A stretch of 64,000 nt of DNA, taken from assembly GCA_023055425.1 (NCBI GenBank), contig JALGPY010000003.1, forward strand, positions 65,642,991 through 65,706,990, in the 5' to 3' direction. The stretch comes from Linanthus parryae. Lineage: Eukaryota > Streptophyta > Magnoliopsida > Ericales > Polemoniaceae. This document shows positions 1 to 12,228 of this stretch, piece after piece; the first letter of the stretch is position 1, and every line of letters starts with the position of its first letter. The translations under genes and the position numbers were made by a program. Under the pieces are notes generated by a model. The model made no database searches. It had not been told where the DNA came from and was given only the letters and a program-made list of their open reading frames with translations.

Positions 1-55
1 CTCAAGTACTTATGGATGTTCTTGACCGCTATCCAGTGCTTGTCATACTCAACTC

Positions 56-2394
56 TTATGACATGTCTGGTCTAGTACACAACATGGCGTACATGATGAA
101 TCCTATGACCGATGCATGGGGAACCCTACCCATGCGTCCCTTCTCAATCTCATTGGAAGGACAATCATCCTTCGAAAGGGTGATTCCATGCGACATGGGA
201 AAGAATCCCTTCTTGGAATCTTGCATGTTGAACCGTTTTAACACCTTGTCTATATATGTAATTTGGCTTAGGCCGAGCAGCTTCCTAGATCTATCCCTAT
301 AGATTTTGATACCAAGTATATAAGTTGCATCCCCTAAGTCCTTCATTTAGAAACACTTTCCTAGCCAATCTTTCACATATTGCAAGGTAGGAATGTCATT
401 TCCAATGAGTAGCATGTCATCCACATACAAGGTCAAAATTACAACAGAGCTCCAACTAACCTTCTTGTAAACACAAGGTTCATATTTGCTCTTGATGAAG
501 CCAAACTCTTTGACCGCGTCATCAAAACGTAGATTCTAAATCCTAAAAGCTTGCTTCAACCCATAAATAGATTGCTGCAACTTAAACACTTTATGGGCAT
601 GCTCTGGATCCTCAAAACCATCTGCCCGTGTCATGTACACATCCTCAAGGAGGTTTCCTTACAAAAACACTGTTTTGACATCCATCAGCAAAATCTCACA
701 ATCGTGATAAGCTACAATAGCAAGTAAGATTCGAATGGATTTGGTCATTGCGACTGGGGAAAATGTTTCATCCTAGTCAATACCATGAATCCGTCTGAAT
801 CCTTTTGCCACCAATCGGCCCTTATAGGCAATCACATTGCCATCCATGTGGGTCTTCTCACCCTATGGGTCGAGCCCCTTTGGGTGGTACCACCAAAGTC
901 CATACTTTGTTGGTGTACATGGATTCCATTTCGGATATCATGGCCTCAAGCTACTTTTGAGAGTCCGACCCATTCATGACCTCTCCATAGGTAGTAGGCT
1001 CATCATCTATGAGCAACGCGTCACCAGGCTCAGTCACGAGAAGTCCGTACCTCTCTGGTTGCTGGCGCACTTTACCTACAAAGTTATTGTGATACCTGAA
1101 CATGTTCCTCCATAACGCCTTGGGGTTCCTGTTCATGTTCCATAGTAGGATCAGTGGTTTGTGGCTTTTGAATTTCTTCAAGTTCTAATATCCTCCCACT
1201 TGCTCCTTTAGAGACAAATTCTTTTTCTAGGAACATGCCGGTTCGAGCAACAAATAATTTGTTGTTGGTAGGATTGTAGAAATAATACCCCTTCGTTTCC
1301 TTAGGGTATCCCACAAACTTACACTTATCCGACTTGGGTCTGGGCTTTTCTATTTGTAAACGTTTTACATACACATCGCAGCCCCAAATCCTCATAAAAT
1401 ACAACGTGAGACGCCTCCCACTCCACATCTCATATGGAGTCTTTATGACCGATTTAGATGGAACACGGTTAAGGGTGAAAGCTGCACATAATAGAGCGTG
1501 CCCCCAAAAGGATAATGGAAGATCAGTTTAAAACATCATAGATTGAACCATGTTCAACAGAGTTCGATTCCTCCTCTCGTACATGTCATTCCATTGTGGC
1601 GTTCTGGGTGGAGTGAGTTGGACAAGATCCCATACTCTCTAAGATAGTCGTCAAACTCTTGACTTAAGTATTCTCATTCGATCGAGAGCCTTAATACTCT
1701 TGCCAAGTTGCTTCTCTATTTCATTCTTGAATACTTTGAACTTTTCAAAGGATTTGGATTTGACCTTCATAAGGTATACAAATCCATATCTACTGAAATC
1801 ATTAGTAAATTTAATGAAACAAAGATAACCACCTCTGGCAGGCATGACGAATGGCCCACATACATCAGTTTGTAGGAGAGCCAACTGCTCACTATTCCTC
1901 TCTCCTTTCTTATTGAATGGGGACTTTGTCATTTTTCCTAATAAACAAGATTCACATGTCTCATATGATTCATAATCAAATGAGTCTAGGATTCAATCCT
2001 TATGGAGTCTAGAGATGTGTTTCTCGTTTATATGGCCTAAACGACAGTGCCATAAGTAAGTTCAATTTAAATCGTTAGTTTTAACTATCTTGGTATTTAT
2101 GTAATAGACGTGATTGCTTAGATCAAGGATATACAATCCATTAGATAATTGCGCACTACAATAGTGCATACTATCAAAATAAATGGAGCAACATTTGTCC
2201 TTTATTGAAATAGTAAAACCTTTCTCGTCCAAACAAGAAATATAAATAATGTTTCTGCTCATAGCATGCACAATATAATAATTATCTAATTCTAAAACTA
2301 ATCCTGAAGGCAAAGATAGCTCGTACATGCCCACGGCCAATGCAGCAACCTTTTCTCCATTCCCAACGCGCATGTCTATCTCCTCTTTAGCCAA
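56..2394 (-). pseudogene. copia pol pseudogene (protease tail, integrase, RT)
   Basis: Broken pol of the left copia element. 2062-2394 is the protease to pre-integrase spacer (RVGNGEKVAALAVG). 1651-1932 holds the integrase start with TDVCGPF. 1084-1428 is the integrase C-terminus (MWSGRRLTLYFMRIWGCDVYVKR). 951-1181 leads into RT, and 56-346 is late RT (MKDLGDATYILGIKIYRD). Intact copia pol is one long frame; here at least five breaks separate the pieces. No catalytic function is expected. Confidence 0.85.
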
Positions 2395-2398
2395 TCTT

Positions 2399-3346
2399 CT
2401 ACTTCTGTTTAGATCCTACACATTTTGAAAAATGTGAGATCCACATCCAGTATCCAATACCTAAGATGAAGAGATAGTTAAATTGAAATTTATAACAAAA
2501 ATACCTGGTGGTGGTGGAATCACTATTCCAACCCTTTTCCTCCAGATACTTTGGGCAGTTCCTCTTCCAATGATCATGCTGACTGCAGTAGTGACACTCA
2601 CCCTTAGTCACGCCCTTGGCAACGCCACTAGCAGGTTTAAGGGAAACTTCCTTGGATTTTACAACTGACTTGCCTTTCCCTTTGGAGGTAGAAGCAACTC
2701 GCTTGCTCTTTCCTTTGTTCACCATCATTATGGCCTTGCCCCTTCCCTTGTTGATGCTTTGTTCAGCTTCCCTCAACATATTGATTAGATCTAGCAGTGG
2801 CTTGTTGATCTCATTCATGTTATAGTTCATGATGAACTGTCCATAACTATCAGGCAACGATTGCAAGATGAGATCAGTGGCCAACTCTTGACCCACCGGA
2901 AACCATAGACGTGTGAGATTCTCCATGTACCTGATCATACGTAGTACGTGAGGTCCCACATGGTTTCCCTCTGACATATGAAATTTGAACAATGCCTTGG
3001 AAACTTCATACCTCTCAACCCTCGTCAGCTCTTGAAAGAGCTACTTCAAGTGTATGATCATATCAAACACAACCATGTTCTCATGTTGCTTCTGAAGCTC
3101 AGAGCTCATGGTGCAAAGCATAAGGCAAGCCACATCATTAGCATCGTCAATGATCTTTTGATATGCCTTTAAGGCTGCAGGAGTATTATTTTCTGGACCC
3201 GCATGAACTTTCTCCTCTAGAATGTACAGTTTCTTCTCTTTCTTGAGAATGATTCTCAAGTTCATGTACCAGTACAGAAAGTTTGTTCTAGAAAGCTTAT
3301 CCTTTTCAAGGACAGATTGTGATGATTTCGATGAACTGTTTGCCAT
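2399..3346 (-). pseudogene. copia gag pseudogene (nucleocapsid with zinc knuckle)
   Basis: Gag would package element RNA in virus-like particles. The start is the ATG at 3346, giving MANSSSKSSQSVLEKDKLS. The frame breaks near 3041 and resumes from 2992. A CX2CX4HX4C knuckle (CHYCSQHDHWKRNC) lies near 2560-2600. The protease reading follows at about 2400-2470 in another frame, with LDTG visible and stop codons beside it. The plus-strand element carries the same protein, so this is certain as a family member and clearly non-functional. Confidence 0.88.
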
Positions 3347-3613
3347 TGAAATTTTACAAAATGAGAAACATACAAATTTTAGTATTTTTTGAACAAATAA
3401 CTACATTTAATAATGGCTAGATTATTAAACATAGCTCCTACTACGTTTCTCGGTTCCATATTAATGCGGAAAATATCATTATATTTTGTATTGGGCTAAG
3501 ATTCATATTTCACTTCTTTTTTAGCTTGCTTTGGCAAATTACCCAAAAATTAATTATTTAGGTAGGAAAAATTCCAATTGCATCTTCAATTGGGTAAATA
3601 ACTTCTTATTTAT

Positions 3614-5033
3614 TGTTGGAATAGACCCTAGAGGCAATCTAGTTTAGTATGAATTATTTGTGGCTAGAAATTCATTTATTATTTATTGGATATTTAATAT
3701 AATGAAGTCCTTAGATTTACAATTGCGTTGTTTATCTTAAATATCCCTAGTCCAGTATAATGATCAATGGGACAATCATCTATAGACTAGTATGGGGTTG
3801 GATTGATATGGAGATATCACGATCCAAGGTGTGCATTATGGAATGTTGCACTGGATTGACCCATCTCCGAGAAGGCTACATACATGTTATGTTGAGTCAC
3901 AAGCGCTTCTCGCGGTGCAACGGTATTGTCATCCTTAGACTTGAAGTCACTAGATATTCTAGTTGTGGATTATTGTGATTTTGGTAACGTTAAACGCTAC
4001 ACCGTAACTGGGTAGTTATAAAGGCGTGTACTGGATACAATAAGAAGCAAGCTTAGAGATCGTAGTGGACGTAGATAGAATTTGTCCCTCCCACATAACG
4101 GGAGCAAATATCCTAGGCCACTCGAGGGATAGTGCTTATAGAATGTCTGGGCAGACTCAAATAAATCAATATGGGATATTGATGTTATTTGCACGAATAA
4201 GGCTATTCCCATGGATCGAGAAACTATGAATTGGATATACGAGTGTGACTTGTATGTCTCGTGTCCAATCCGGATATAGAGAAAAAGGGATGAGACAATT
4301 ACTTGTACAAAGGTTGTCAAGATGACTATTCTATTAGTTGGCTAGAATGGATGTTTTGCTAGAAATCGCTCCATATTAGCAAATAGTTGCTACCAACTAG
4401 ATAGAACCTATGGGGTCACACGCTATATAGAGTTGAACTAGATTTGGGAATTAATTAATTGGATTAATTAATTAGAAGGATCATTTTGCAAAACCTTGCA
4501 AACTTAGTAGGGACTAATTTGCAAGGAAGGGACTAAATTGAATTCTAGTAGGACTAGAATAAGTCCTTTAGGTAGTTGGCAAGGAGTTGTTGGACTATAT
4601 AAAGGAGCTTCCTTCCTTCCTTCCCACAACTTATGCTCATTATTGAACATAACAAGAGTGGGAGAGAACAAAAGGAGAGAAAAGGAGCAAGCAAGCTAGG
4701 AGCTCGCCGCCCCTAGCCCGCCGCCCCATCCCGTCGGCCACAAGGAGGCCGAGAGCCTCCTTTGGGTCTCGTTTTGCGTTATTCTTCTTCCTCTTCCTCT
4801 TCCGGGCTAGCACCAAGGACTTGGGAGATTCTAGGATCAACTCTAGGCGTGGATCAACCATAGAGAACGTGACACAATTCGCGTTTGAAGTCATCAAATG
4901 AGAACCCTGAGGTGTGTTATTGATTTCTTCCTTTACCATCGTTATGTCTCTTGACTTGTGATCCTTGGAGGGTTTTGCATGGTTTTATGATTGTTTGTGT
5001 TTCCGTTGCACATCCATGAATCAAAACTCTACA
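3614..5033 (+). repeat. 5' LTR of copia element (1420 bp)
   Basis: Runs from TGTTGG to CTCTACA, directly before the primer site. A TATA box (TATATAAA, 4596-4603) and a CTTCC-rich tract (4608-4624) fit an LTR promoter and transcription start. The first ~390 bp match the 3' LTR at 11690; one clear difference is six bases (CACATA) present after GATCCAA near 11907 in the 3' copy and absent here. Confidence 0.93.
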
Positions 5034-5034
5034 G

Positions 5035-5046
5035 TGGTATCAGAGC
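5035..5046 (+). promoter_or_regulatory. primer binding site, initiator-Met tRNA type
   Basis: TGGTATCAGAGC starts one base after the LTR end. It is the standard plant copia primer site, complementary to the 3' end of initiator methionine tRNA. Confidence 0.93.
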
Positions 5047-6708
5047 CACAAGTCGTAGAGCATAAACGTGGTTTATGTGTTACGTTTTAGTTGTTTTACA
5101 CCTTAATTTGATTGTTTATCGCGTAAAACAAGACAAATCAAGCATGTGATGCAATTTGTCAATAATTAATCATAACAAGATCTAATTTTTGCATTGGATG
5201 CATGAATTGGTGAGTTTGATAAATTTTAGGATCTTAGATCTAGGGTTTGGGCATCCCTGGGGAAGAAGGAGTTCTTCCAAAACAAGGAAACAACCAAACT
5301 TGGGCACCAAGCAAGGGAGTTGTTTTGGAAACAACTCCCCAAAAGAGGTTCGGCCCCCTAGGGGACCGCCCCTCATGCTTGCCGCCCGAGATTGGCCGCC
5401 CTAGGGGCCTGGCGGCCCTAACCCGCGGCTTAGGCTTGTGGGTTTTGGGCCGGGCCGGGCCTAGGGCCTTGTGGTTCACCTTATTGGGCCCGGGCAATTT
5501 GATTGTTGGGCCCATGGACCGTTTTAACCCTAGAAATCCTAAAATCAATTAAAATTGACCAAGCGCGTTAAAATTGGATTTTAACTGTTTATGTGCAAAT
5601 CGCATGGTGATTGGATATGGCCTTAGGATGTGGTTTGATGTGGATGTTTAATTTTGTGGTTTGATTTTACGGCCTGCGAGCTGATCAATTAATTGTAATA
5701 ATTAATTAGGGTTTTATGGCCTGCTTGCTATTTTTTTCTCAACTTGTGAGATTTATTTTATTTAGTATAGAAGTTAGCTAGTGCTAGATAAAGTAGATTG
5801 TTAGCCAAGATTGAAGAAAAGAAGCCCAAAGCCAAAGAAGCAACAAAAGATGGATCATGGAGCATTCCACATGACTATGAAGGATGGACCAAAAGATCAA
5901 GACGCATGGAGATGTGTTTGTTTTAGGGTTCATAGATAATTCCATTGACTTGGAATTATCTTAGTCTAGTAAAGACCATATCCACATCACGTTTAATTTC
6001 TGTTTTGTGGTTGTTTATTTTATTGTCTTATTATTGTGTGGTTGGTGTATGAATGATGCATGAAATTAGGATAATAAGATAATTAGACAACCCGGATCTA
6101 TTATTTGGAGTTGTGCCCAAACTCAAATAGATAGATTAGTTGATATTGATCAACAAAATAATTAAAAATTGAATTTAAAATCCCTCAAAATTAAAATATT
6201 GTGTTCTTGCCTTCTCGTTATTTAAACACTCATTATCATCATTATTTATCAAGTTCGTGCGTGCCAAAGCATGGCGACTTGGTTCATAATGATGAAATGC
6301 GATGGCACGTAACAATGTGCAATTGTTTATATAAGAGGTTGAACACAACTAGGCTATTAATTTGATTAAGAAACCTAGAGACAATCAATTGGGATTATCC
6401 ATATGGATGGATAAATAAGGAGTTATTTGCCCAATTGAACCAAGAGTTGCATATGGGATGCAATTGGAATTGTTCCTACCTAAGGTAGTCAAATTATGGG
6501 TGACTTGCCAAAGCAAGCTCATAAGGAGATGAAAGATGGATCTTGGCCCACTAGAAAATATAAGGATATTTTCCGCATTAGTATCTTGAGGGTTATTAAT
6601 CCGTAGAAAAATAGTGGGAGCTATATTTGATAAACTAGCCATTATTGAATATAGTCAAAAATTCACAAATACTAAAACTTGCGTATTTTCCTTTTTGTAG
6701 AATTCCAA
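5047..6708 (+). other. copia untranslated leader (about 1.66 kb)
   Basis: No convincing protein between the primer site and gag. 5240-5550 is GC-rich, with GGGCC-type self-complementary runs and long accidental open frames on both strands. 6390-6708 is AT-richer and matches the leader of the left element (3350-3613, inverted), so it is a family sequence. A long leader is usual in this copia group. Confidence 0.75.
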
Positions 6709-7454
6709 ATGGCAAACAACTCATCGAGTTCACAACATTCCCTACGATCTGTCCTTGAGAAGGACAAGCTCTCTGGAACCAACTTTCTTGATTGGTACTG
6801 AAACTTGAGAATTGTTCTCAAGCAAGAGAAGAAACTACACGCAATAGAGGAGCATGTTCCAGAAGGTCCAGAGAACCAAACGCCTGCTGCCCTAAAGGCG
6901 TATCAAAAGCGTGTTGATGACGCTAATGATGCGGCCTGCCTTATGCTATGCACCATGAATTCTGAGCTTCAGAGGCAACACGAAAACATGAATGATGTCG
7001 ATATGATCGAGCATCTGAAGCAGCTCTTCCAAGAGCAGGCAAGGGTAGAGAGGTATGAGGTCTCTAAGGCACTGTTCAAGTGTCATCTAGCAGAAGGGAA
7101 CCCGGTGGGACCCCATGTACTCCGTATGATCGGGTACTTGGAGAATCTCGCCCGATTAGGGTTCCCGGTCGGCCAAGAGTTGGCAACCGATCTCGTGTTG
7201 CAATCGTTGCCCGAAAGTTATGGACAGTTCATCATGAACTATAACATGAACGAGATCGTGAAACCACTGCCAGATTTACTCAATATGTTGTGGACGGCTG
7301 AACAGAGCATCAACAAGGGTAAGGGCAAGGCCATTATGATGGTGCAGAAAAAAAGGGCAAAAGGTTTGCCTCTTCCTCCAAGGGCAAAGGCAAGTCAGTT
7401 TCCAAGTCCAAGGAACCTGCCCTTAAGCCTGTTGGTGGCATTGCCAAAGGTGTG
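6709..7454 (+). pseudogene. copia gag pseudogene, N-terminal part
   Basis: ATG at 6709 gives MANNSSSSQHSLRSVLEKDK. Codon 31 is TGA (6799-6801) where the sister copy has Met, so translation would stop early. The frame stays open from 6805, with the gag core and the conserved LVLQSLPESYGQFIMNYN. An A-run near 7345-7352 shifts the frame just before the basic linker. The zinc knuckle lies beyond the hAT insertion at 7463, which separates it by 1 kb. Confidence 0.88.
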
Positions 7455-7462
7455 ACTAAAGG

Positions 7463-8472
7463 CAGTGGCGGACGGAAGGGGGGGGGGGGGGGGGCGGGAG
7501 GGGGCCATGGCCCCTCCAACAATTTCTTGAAACGTTATTATTATGGGTTAGTGTTGTGAAGAGTTTGTGTTGTAGTAGAAGTTGGCCCCCTCAAGTTTCC
7601 TAGTGCAATTGAAATTATAAACCATCAGTAAATATTCAGCCACACGTACATCTTTTCTATTTATTTTAATTTGAGTTTAATAAATCTAAATAGAAGTATT
7701 AGTCATTAACTTTACATAAAAGGTTCATTTGGTCTCTTTCTAAAAAAAATGATATCATTAGTTCTTAAAAAGATATATCCATCTAGAAAAAAAAAGATAT
7801 ATCCATCACAAAAAAATTAATATATCCAAATTTTGTAGGGAATTTCAAATGAAAGAAAATGTACCAAGCCATTAAAAAAACTGACATATATAGGTCTCAT
7901 CTTCTCAACACCTTGTAGTCCAACTCTCAAAGAAGCGATGACAGATCGAATCTGGAAATTTTGTATATTGTGTATTTTATGTTTCGAATAATTTTTTAAG
8001 TTGCTACTTGATATTTTTCTCAAATTTAGTTTCTATTTGTAATGCGCTTGTAGAGATTGGAATTTTGTTCGAGAAAGTTTGTTGTTCTGAATCAATTCAA
8101 GGTTATGTTTCTTTTACAATTAGTCTTGGTACAAGTCCTTTCCTTTTCGTTTATACTCATTATTATTTCTATTATTTAAAATTTAATCAATTGCAAAACT
8201 TTTTTACCGAAATACTTATAGTTTCGATTCGATTAAACAATAGATAACTTGACTGTCAAACTATCTATTCCAACTAATTCATCTTTGAGGACATTAATTC
8301 TTATTGCCGTCTCAGCTCAAGTTGGGAAGTTTTATAAAAGTACGGGTTAATCGAAAAAAATATTCAATGTGAGTTCTCGATAAGAAAAACGTTCATACAA
8401 ATGTGAGTTATGTATTTTAATAGTCATGTACAGTTTCGCCCCCGCAAGATACAAATCATGCGTCCGCCACTG
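7463..8472. mobile_element. non-autonomous hAT transposon (1010 bp)
   Basis: Termini are CAGTGGCGGACG at 7463 and its inverted copy CGTCCGCCACTG ending at 8472, followed by looser subterminal similarity. An 8-bp target duplication ACTAAAGG is perfect at 7455-7462 and 8473-8480. Eight-base duplications and CAGTGGCGG-type ends mark plant hAT elements of the Tip100 kind. Removing element plus one duplication restores gag reading into the zinc knuckle. Inside are a 17-G run (7478-7494) and a GGGGCCATGGCCCC palindrome (7501-7514); no transposase is seen. Confidence 0.95.
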
Positions 8473-9942
8473 ACTAAAGGTGAGTGTCACTACTGCAGTC
8501 AGCCTGGACACTGGAGGAGGAACTGCCCAAAATATCTGGAGGACAAGAGACTTGGAATAGTGATTCCACCACCACCAGGTATTTTTGTTGTAGATGTCAA
8601 TTTAACTGTCTCTACATCATGGGTATTAGATACTGGATGTGGATCTCATATTTGTCGAAATATGCAGGATCTAAAGAGAAGTAGAAGATTGGCTAAAGGA
8701 GAGGTAGATCTGCGCGTTGGGAATGGAGCAAAGGTTGCTGCGTTGGCCATAGGCGTGTGCGAGCTATCTCTGCCTTCAGGATTAGTTTTAGAATTAAATA
8801 ATTGCTATTTTGTGCCTGCTATGAGCATAAACATTATTTCTATTTCTTGTTTGGACAAGGATGGTTTTATTATTTCAATAAAGAACAATTGTTGTTCCTT
8901 TTATTTGAATAATATTCACTATTTTAGTGCGCAATTATTTAATGGACTTTATGTCCTTGATCTAAGCAATCCTGTCTACAACACTAATACCAAGCGGATT
9001 AATATAAATGATTTAAATCCTGCTTATTTATGGCACTGTCGTTTAGGCCACATAAATGAGAAACGTGTATCTAGACTCCATAAGGATGGATTACTAGACT
9101 CATTTGATTTTGAATCATATGAGACATGTGAGGCTTGTTTATTGGGAAAAATGACAAAGTCCCCTTTCAATAAGAAAGGTGAGAGGACTAGTGAGCAATT
9201 GGCGCTCATACATACCGATGTGTGTGGGCCATTTGCCACGCCTGCCAGGGGTGGTTATGTCTACTTCATTACATTTACTGATGATTACAGTAGATACGGA
9301 TTTGTGTACCTTATGAGGGCAAAATCCGAATCCTTTGAAGTGTTCAAAGAATTCAAGAATGAAGTAGAGAAGCAACTTGGCAAAAGTATCAAGGCTCTAC
9401 GATCGGATCGTGGAGGAGAATACTTGAGCCAAGAATTTGACGACTATCTTAGAGAGTGTGGGATCGTGTCCCAACTCACTCCACCCGGAACGCCACAATG
9501 GAATGGCGTGTCCGAGAGGAGGAATCGAACCCTATTGGATATGGTTCGATCTATGATGTGTCAAACCGATCTTCCGTTATCATTTTGGGGCTACGCTCTA
9601 TTAAGTGCAGCTTTCACCATTAACCGTGTTCCATCTAAATCAGTCATGAAGACACCATATGAGATGTGGAGTGGGAGGCGTCCCACACTGTCGTTTATGA
9701 GAATTTGGGGCTGCGATGTCTATGTAAAGCGTTTACAATCAGACAAGCTAGGGCCGAAATCGGATAAGTGTAAATTTGTGGGGTACCCTAAGGAAACTAA
9801 GGGATACTACTTTTACAATCCAACCGAGAACAAAGTGTTTGTTGCTTGGACCGGCGTGTTTCTAGAAAGAGAGTTTGTCTCTAAAGAAGCAAGTGGGAGG
9901 AATGTAGAACTTGAAGAGGTTCAAGAACCACAAATCACTTAA
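8473..9942 (+). pseudogene. copia gag zinc knuckle, protease and integrase
   Basis: Long open stretch continuing gag-pol after the hAT. In order: zinc knuckle CHYCSQPGHWRRNC (~8487), aspartic protease with VLDTGCGSH (~8620), pre-integrase HHCC zinc domain (LWHCRLGH to CEACLLGK, ~9030-9150), and the integrase core with TDVCGPF, SDRGGEY and a downstream Glu in GVSERRNR (DD-35-E style). It ends at an in-frame TAA (9940-9942) where the sister copy reads through, so pol is truncated before RT. The catalytic residues of protease and integrase look intact. Confidence 0.9.
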
Positions 9943-11675
9943 CCGATTATGGAACATGAACAGGAACCACAAGCAATTGTGGAGCAACCTGTTCAGGTAA
10001 CACAAGAGCTTCGTAGATCTAGTAGAGTGCGCCAGGAACCCGAGAGGTATGGACTTCTCGTAACCAATTCCGGTGACACGATGCTCATAGATGATGAGCC
10101 TACTACTTATGAAGAGGCCATGAATGGCCCAGACTCTCAGAAGTGGCTAGAAGCCATGAGATCCGATATGGAATCCATGTACACCAACAAAGTATGGACT
10201 TTGGTGGAACCACCCGATGGGGCGCGGCCCATAGGGTGCAAGTGGGTCTTCAAGAAGAAGATCGACATGGATGGTAATGTGATTACCTATAAGGGCCGAT
10301 TGGTGGCTAAAGGATTCAGACAGATTCATGGTATTGACTATGATGAAACCTTTTCACCTGTCGCTATGACCAAATCCATTCGAATCCTACTTGCGATAGC
10401 AGCATACCACGACTATGAGATTTGGCAGATGGATGTCAAAACAACATTCCTTTATGGGAATATCCTTGAGGACGTGTATATGATACATCCAGAGGGTTTT
10501 GAGGATCCAAAGCAAGCCAACAAAGTCTGTAAGCTGCAACGATCCATTCATGAATTGAAGCAAGCATCTAGGAGTTGGAATCGACGTTTTGATGAAGTGG
10601 TCAAAGTGTTTGGCTTCATCAGAAACGAATATTAGTCTTGTGTCTACAAGAAGGTTAGTGGGAGCTCTGTAGCTTTTCTGGTCTTGTATGTGGATGACAT
10701 ACTACTCATTGGAAACGACGTTCCCATGCTACAATCTGTTAAAGATTGGCTAGGAAAGTGTTTCTCAATGAAGGACTTAGGGGAAGCAGCCTATATACTT
10801 GGTATAATGATCTATAGGGATAGATCTAAGAGGTTGATAGGCCTAATTCAAAGTACATATATTGACAAGGTGTTGAAACGGTTCAACATGCAAGATTCCA
10901 AGAAGGGATTCTTGCCCATGTCACATGGAATCACTCTTTCGAAGAGTGGTTGTCCTTCCAATGAGATGAGAAGGAACGCATGAGCAGAATTACCTATGCC
11001 TCGGCCATAGGATCTATCATGTACGCCATGTTATGTACTAGACCAGATGTGTCATATGCCTTGAGTATGACAAGCAGATACCAATCCAATCCGGTTGAGA
11101 GTCACTGGATTGCAGTCTAGAACATCCTAAATTACTTGAGAAGAACTAAGGATGCTTTCTTGATATTTGGCGGTGAGGAAGAGTTGCGTGTAAGGGGTTA
11201 CACTGATGCAAGCTTCCAAACTGACAGAGATGATTTTAGATCACAGTCGGGATATGTGTTTTGCCTGAATGGAGCAGCGGTGAGCTGGAAGAGTTCCAAG
11301 CAAGAGACGGTAGCTGATTCTACAACAGAGGCTGAGTACATTGCTGCAAATGGCGCAGCAAAGGAAGCTGTTTGGATCAGAAAGTTTGTTTCTGAACTTG
11401 GTGTGGTCCCTAGCATTGCGGATCCAGTCGAGTTGTTTTGTGACAACACTGGGGCGATCGCGCAATCAAAGGAACCAAGATCGCACTAGAAGTCCAAGCA
11501 CGTGCTCAGGAAGTTTCATCTGATTCGAGATATTATCGATAGAGGAGACGTTCGGATATGCAAGATTCCTACATATGAGAATCTGTCAGACCCGCTTACA
11601 AAGCCGCTCACGCAGTGGAAGCATGAAGGGCACACTAGGAGTATGGGCATACGAGATGCGCCATATTGGCTCTAG
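9943..11675 (+). pseudogene. copia reverse transcriptase and RNase H pseudogene
   Basis: Continues the pol frame after TAA 9940. RT starts around EPTTYEEAMNG, with KARLVAKG-like and WQMDVKT motifs. A TAG at 10633-10635 interrupts before the catalytic YVDD (~10687). A frameshift near 10965 separates the connection domain. RNase H follows from ~11190 (YTDASFQTD, STTEAEYIA, DNTGAIA) with a TAG after EPRSH. The last stop is at 11673-11675, just before the polypurine tract. At least three breaks make it non-functional. Confidence 0.9.
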
Positions 11676-11677
11676 TG

Positions 11678-11689
11678 CAAGTGGGAGAC
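11678..11689 (+). promoter_or_regulatory. polypurine tract
   Basis: CAAGTGGGAGAC lies immediately before the 3' LTR start at 11690, the expected site for plus-strand priming. Confidence 0.85.
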
Positions 11690-12091
11690 TGTTGGAATAG
11701 ATGCCCTTGAGGCAATCTAGTTTAGTATGAATTATTTGTGGCTAGAAATTCATTTATTATTTATTGGATATTTAATATAATGAAGTCCTTAGATTTACAA
11801 TTGAGCTGTTTATCTTAAATATCCCTAGTCCAGTATAATGATCAATGGGACAATCATCTATAGACTAGTATGGGGTTGGATTGATATGGAGATATCACGA
11901 TCCAACACATAGGTGTGCATTATGGAATGTTGCACTGGATTGACTCATCTCCGAGAAGGCTACATACATGTTATGTTGAGTCACAAGCGCTTCTCGCGGT
12001 GCAACGGTATTGTCATCCTTAGACTTGAAGTCACTAGATATTCTAGTTGTGGATTATTGTGATTTTGGTAGCGTTAAACGCTACACCGTAG
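11690..12091 (+). repeat. truncated 3' LTR of copia element
   Basis: Starts TGTTGGAATAG and follows the 5' LTR for about 400 bp to the CGCTACACCGTA block, then departs from it. Roughly 1 kb of LTR, including the TATA region, is missing. The break lies exactly at a short repeated motif (see the junction at 12073-12228). Confidence 0.88.
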
Positions 12092-12228
12092 AATCAGTTG
12101 CGTCCAACCTCTACGCTCGTTAAACGCTACACCGTAGTTATAATCCCAATTTTTTGCCTCTAGGCTTCCAATCCTATTGAATTAGATCAGTTGCGTCCAA
12201 CCTCTTACTTCAAAAATCGCACATTACT
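12092..12228. other. rearrangement junction with templated filler
   Basis: Between the truncated copia LTR and the gypsy fragment. The 19-base block starting GTTAAACGCTACACC occurs at 12073-12091 and again at 12119-12137. The 20-base block starting ATCAGTTGCGTCC occurs at 12093-12112 and 12186-12205. The alternation looks like copying from both sides of a break during end joining. Confidence 0.75.

Larger units (their letters stand above)
1..3613 (-). mobile_element. Ty1/copia retrotransposon remnant, Angela-like, cut by window start
   Basis: This is a minus-strand copia element read from a gag start near 3346 down to reverse transcriptase at the window edge. Order on its own strand is leader (3350-3613), gag, protease, integrase, RT, as in Ty1/copia. 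It is the same family as the plus-strand element at 3614-12091: gag, the zinc knuckle, integrase and the RT segment around HGITLSK match closely. Many stops and frameshifts break it. Its own 5' LTR is missing because the second element inserted into its leader at 3613/3614. Family name is from memory of LTR and protein style. Confidence 0.9.
3614..12091 (+). mobile_element. Ty1/copia retrotransposon, Angela-like, with truncated 3' LTR
   Basis: A plus-strand element: 5' LTR 3614-5033, primer site at 5035, leader, gag, pol, polypurine tract near 11678-11689 and a 3' LTR that starts at 11690 but ends after about 400 bp. The LTR start TGTTGGAATAG and the CCTAGAGGCAATC block recall the Angela/BARE group. 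It inserted into the leader of the same-family minus-strand element. The right half of the 3' LTR and its target duplication are gone, replaced by a scrambled junction. A hAT transposon interrupts gag. Confidence 0.92.

Noticed and set aside
5240..5552. Overlapping ORFs of ~100 aa on both strands
   Set aside because: GC-rich leader with no domain and no start context; openness on both strands reflects composition.
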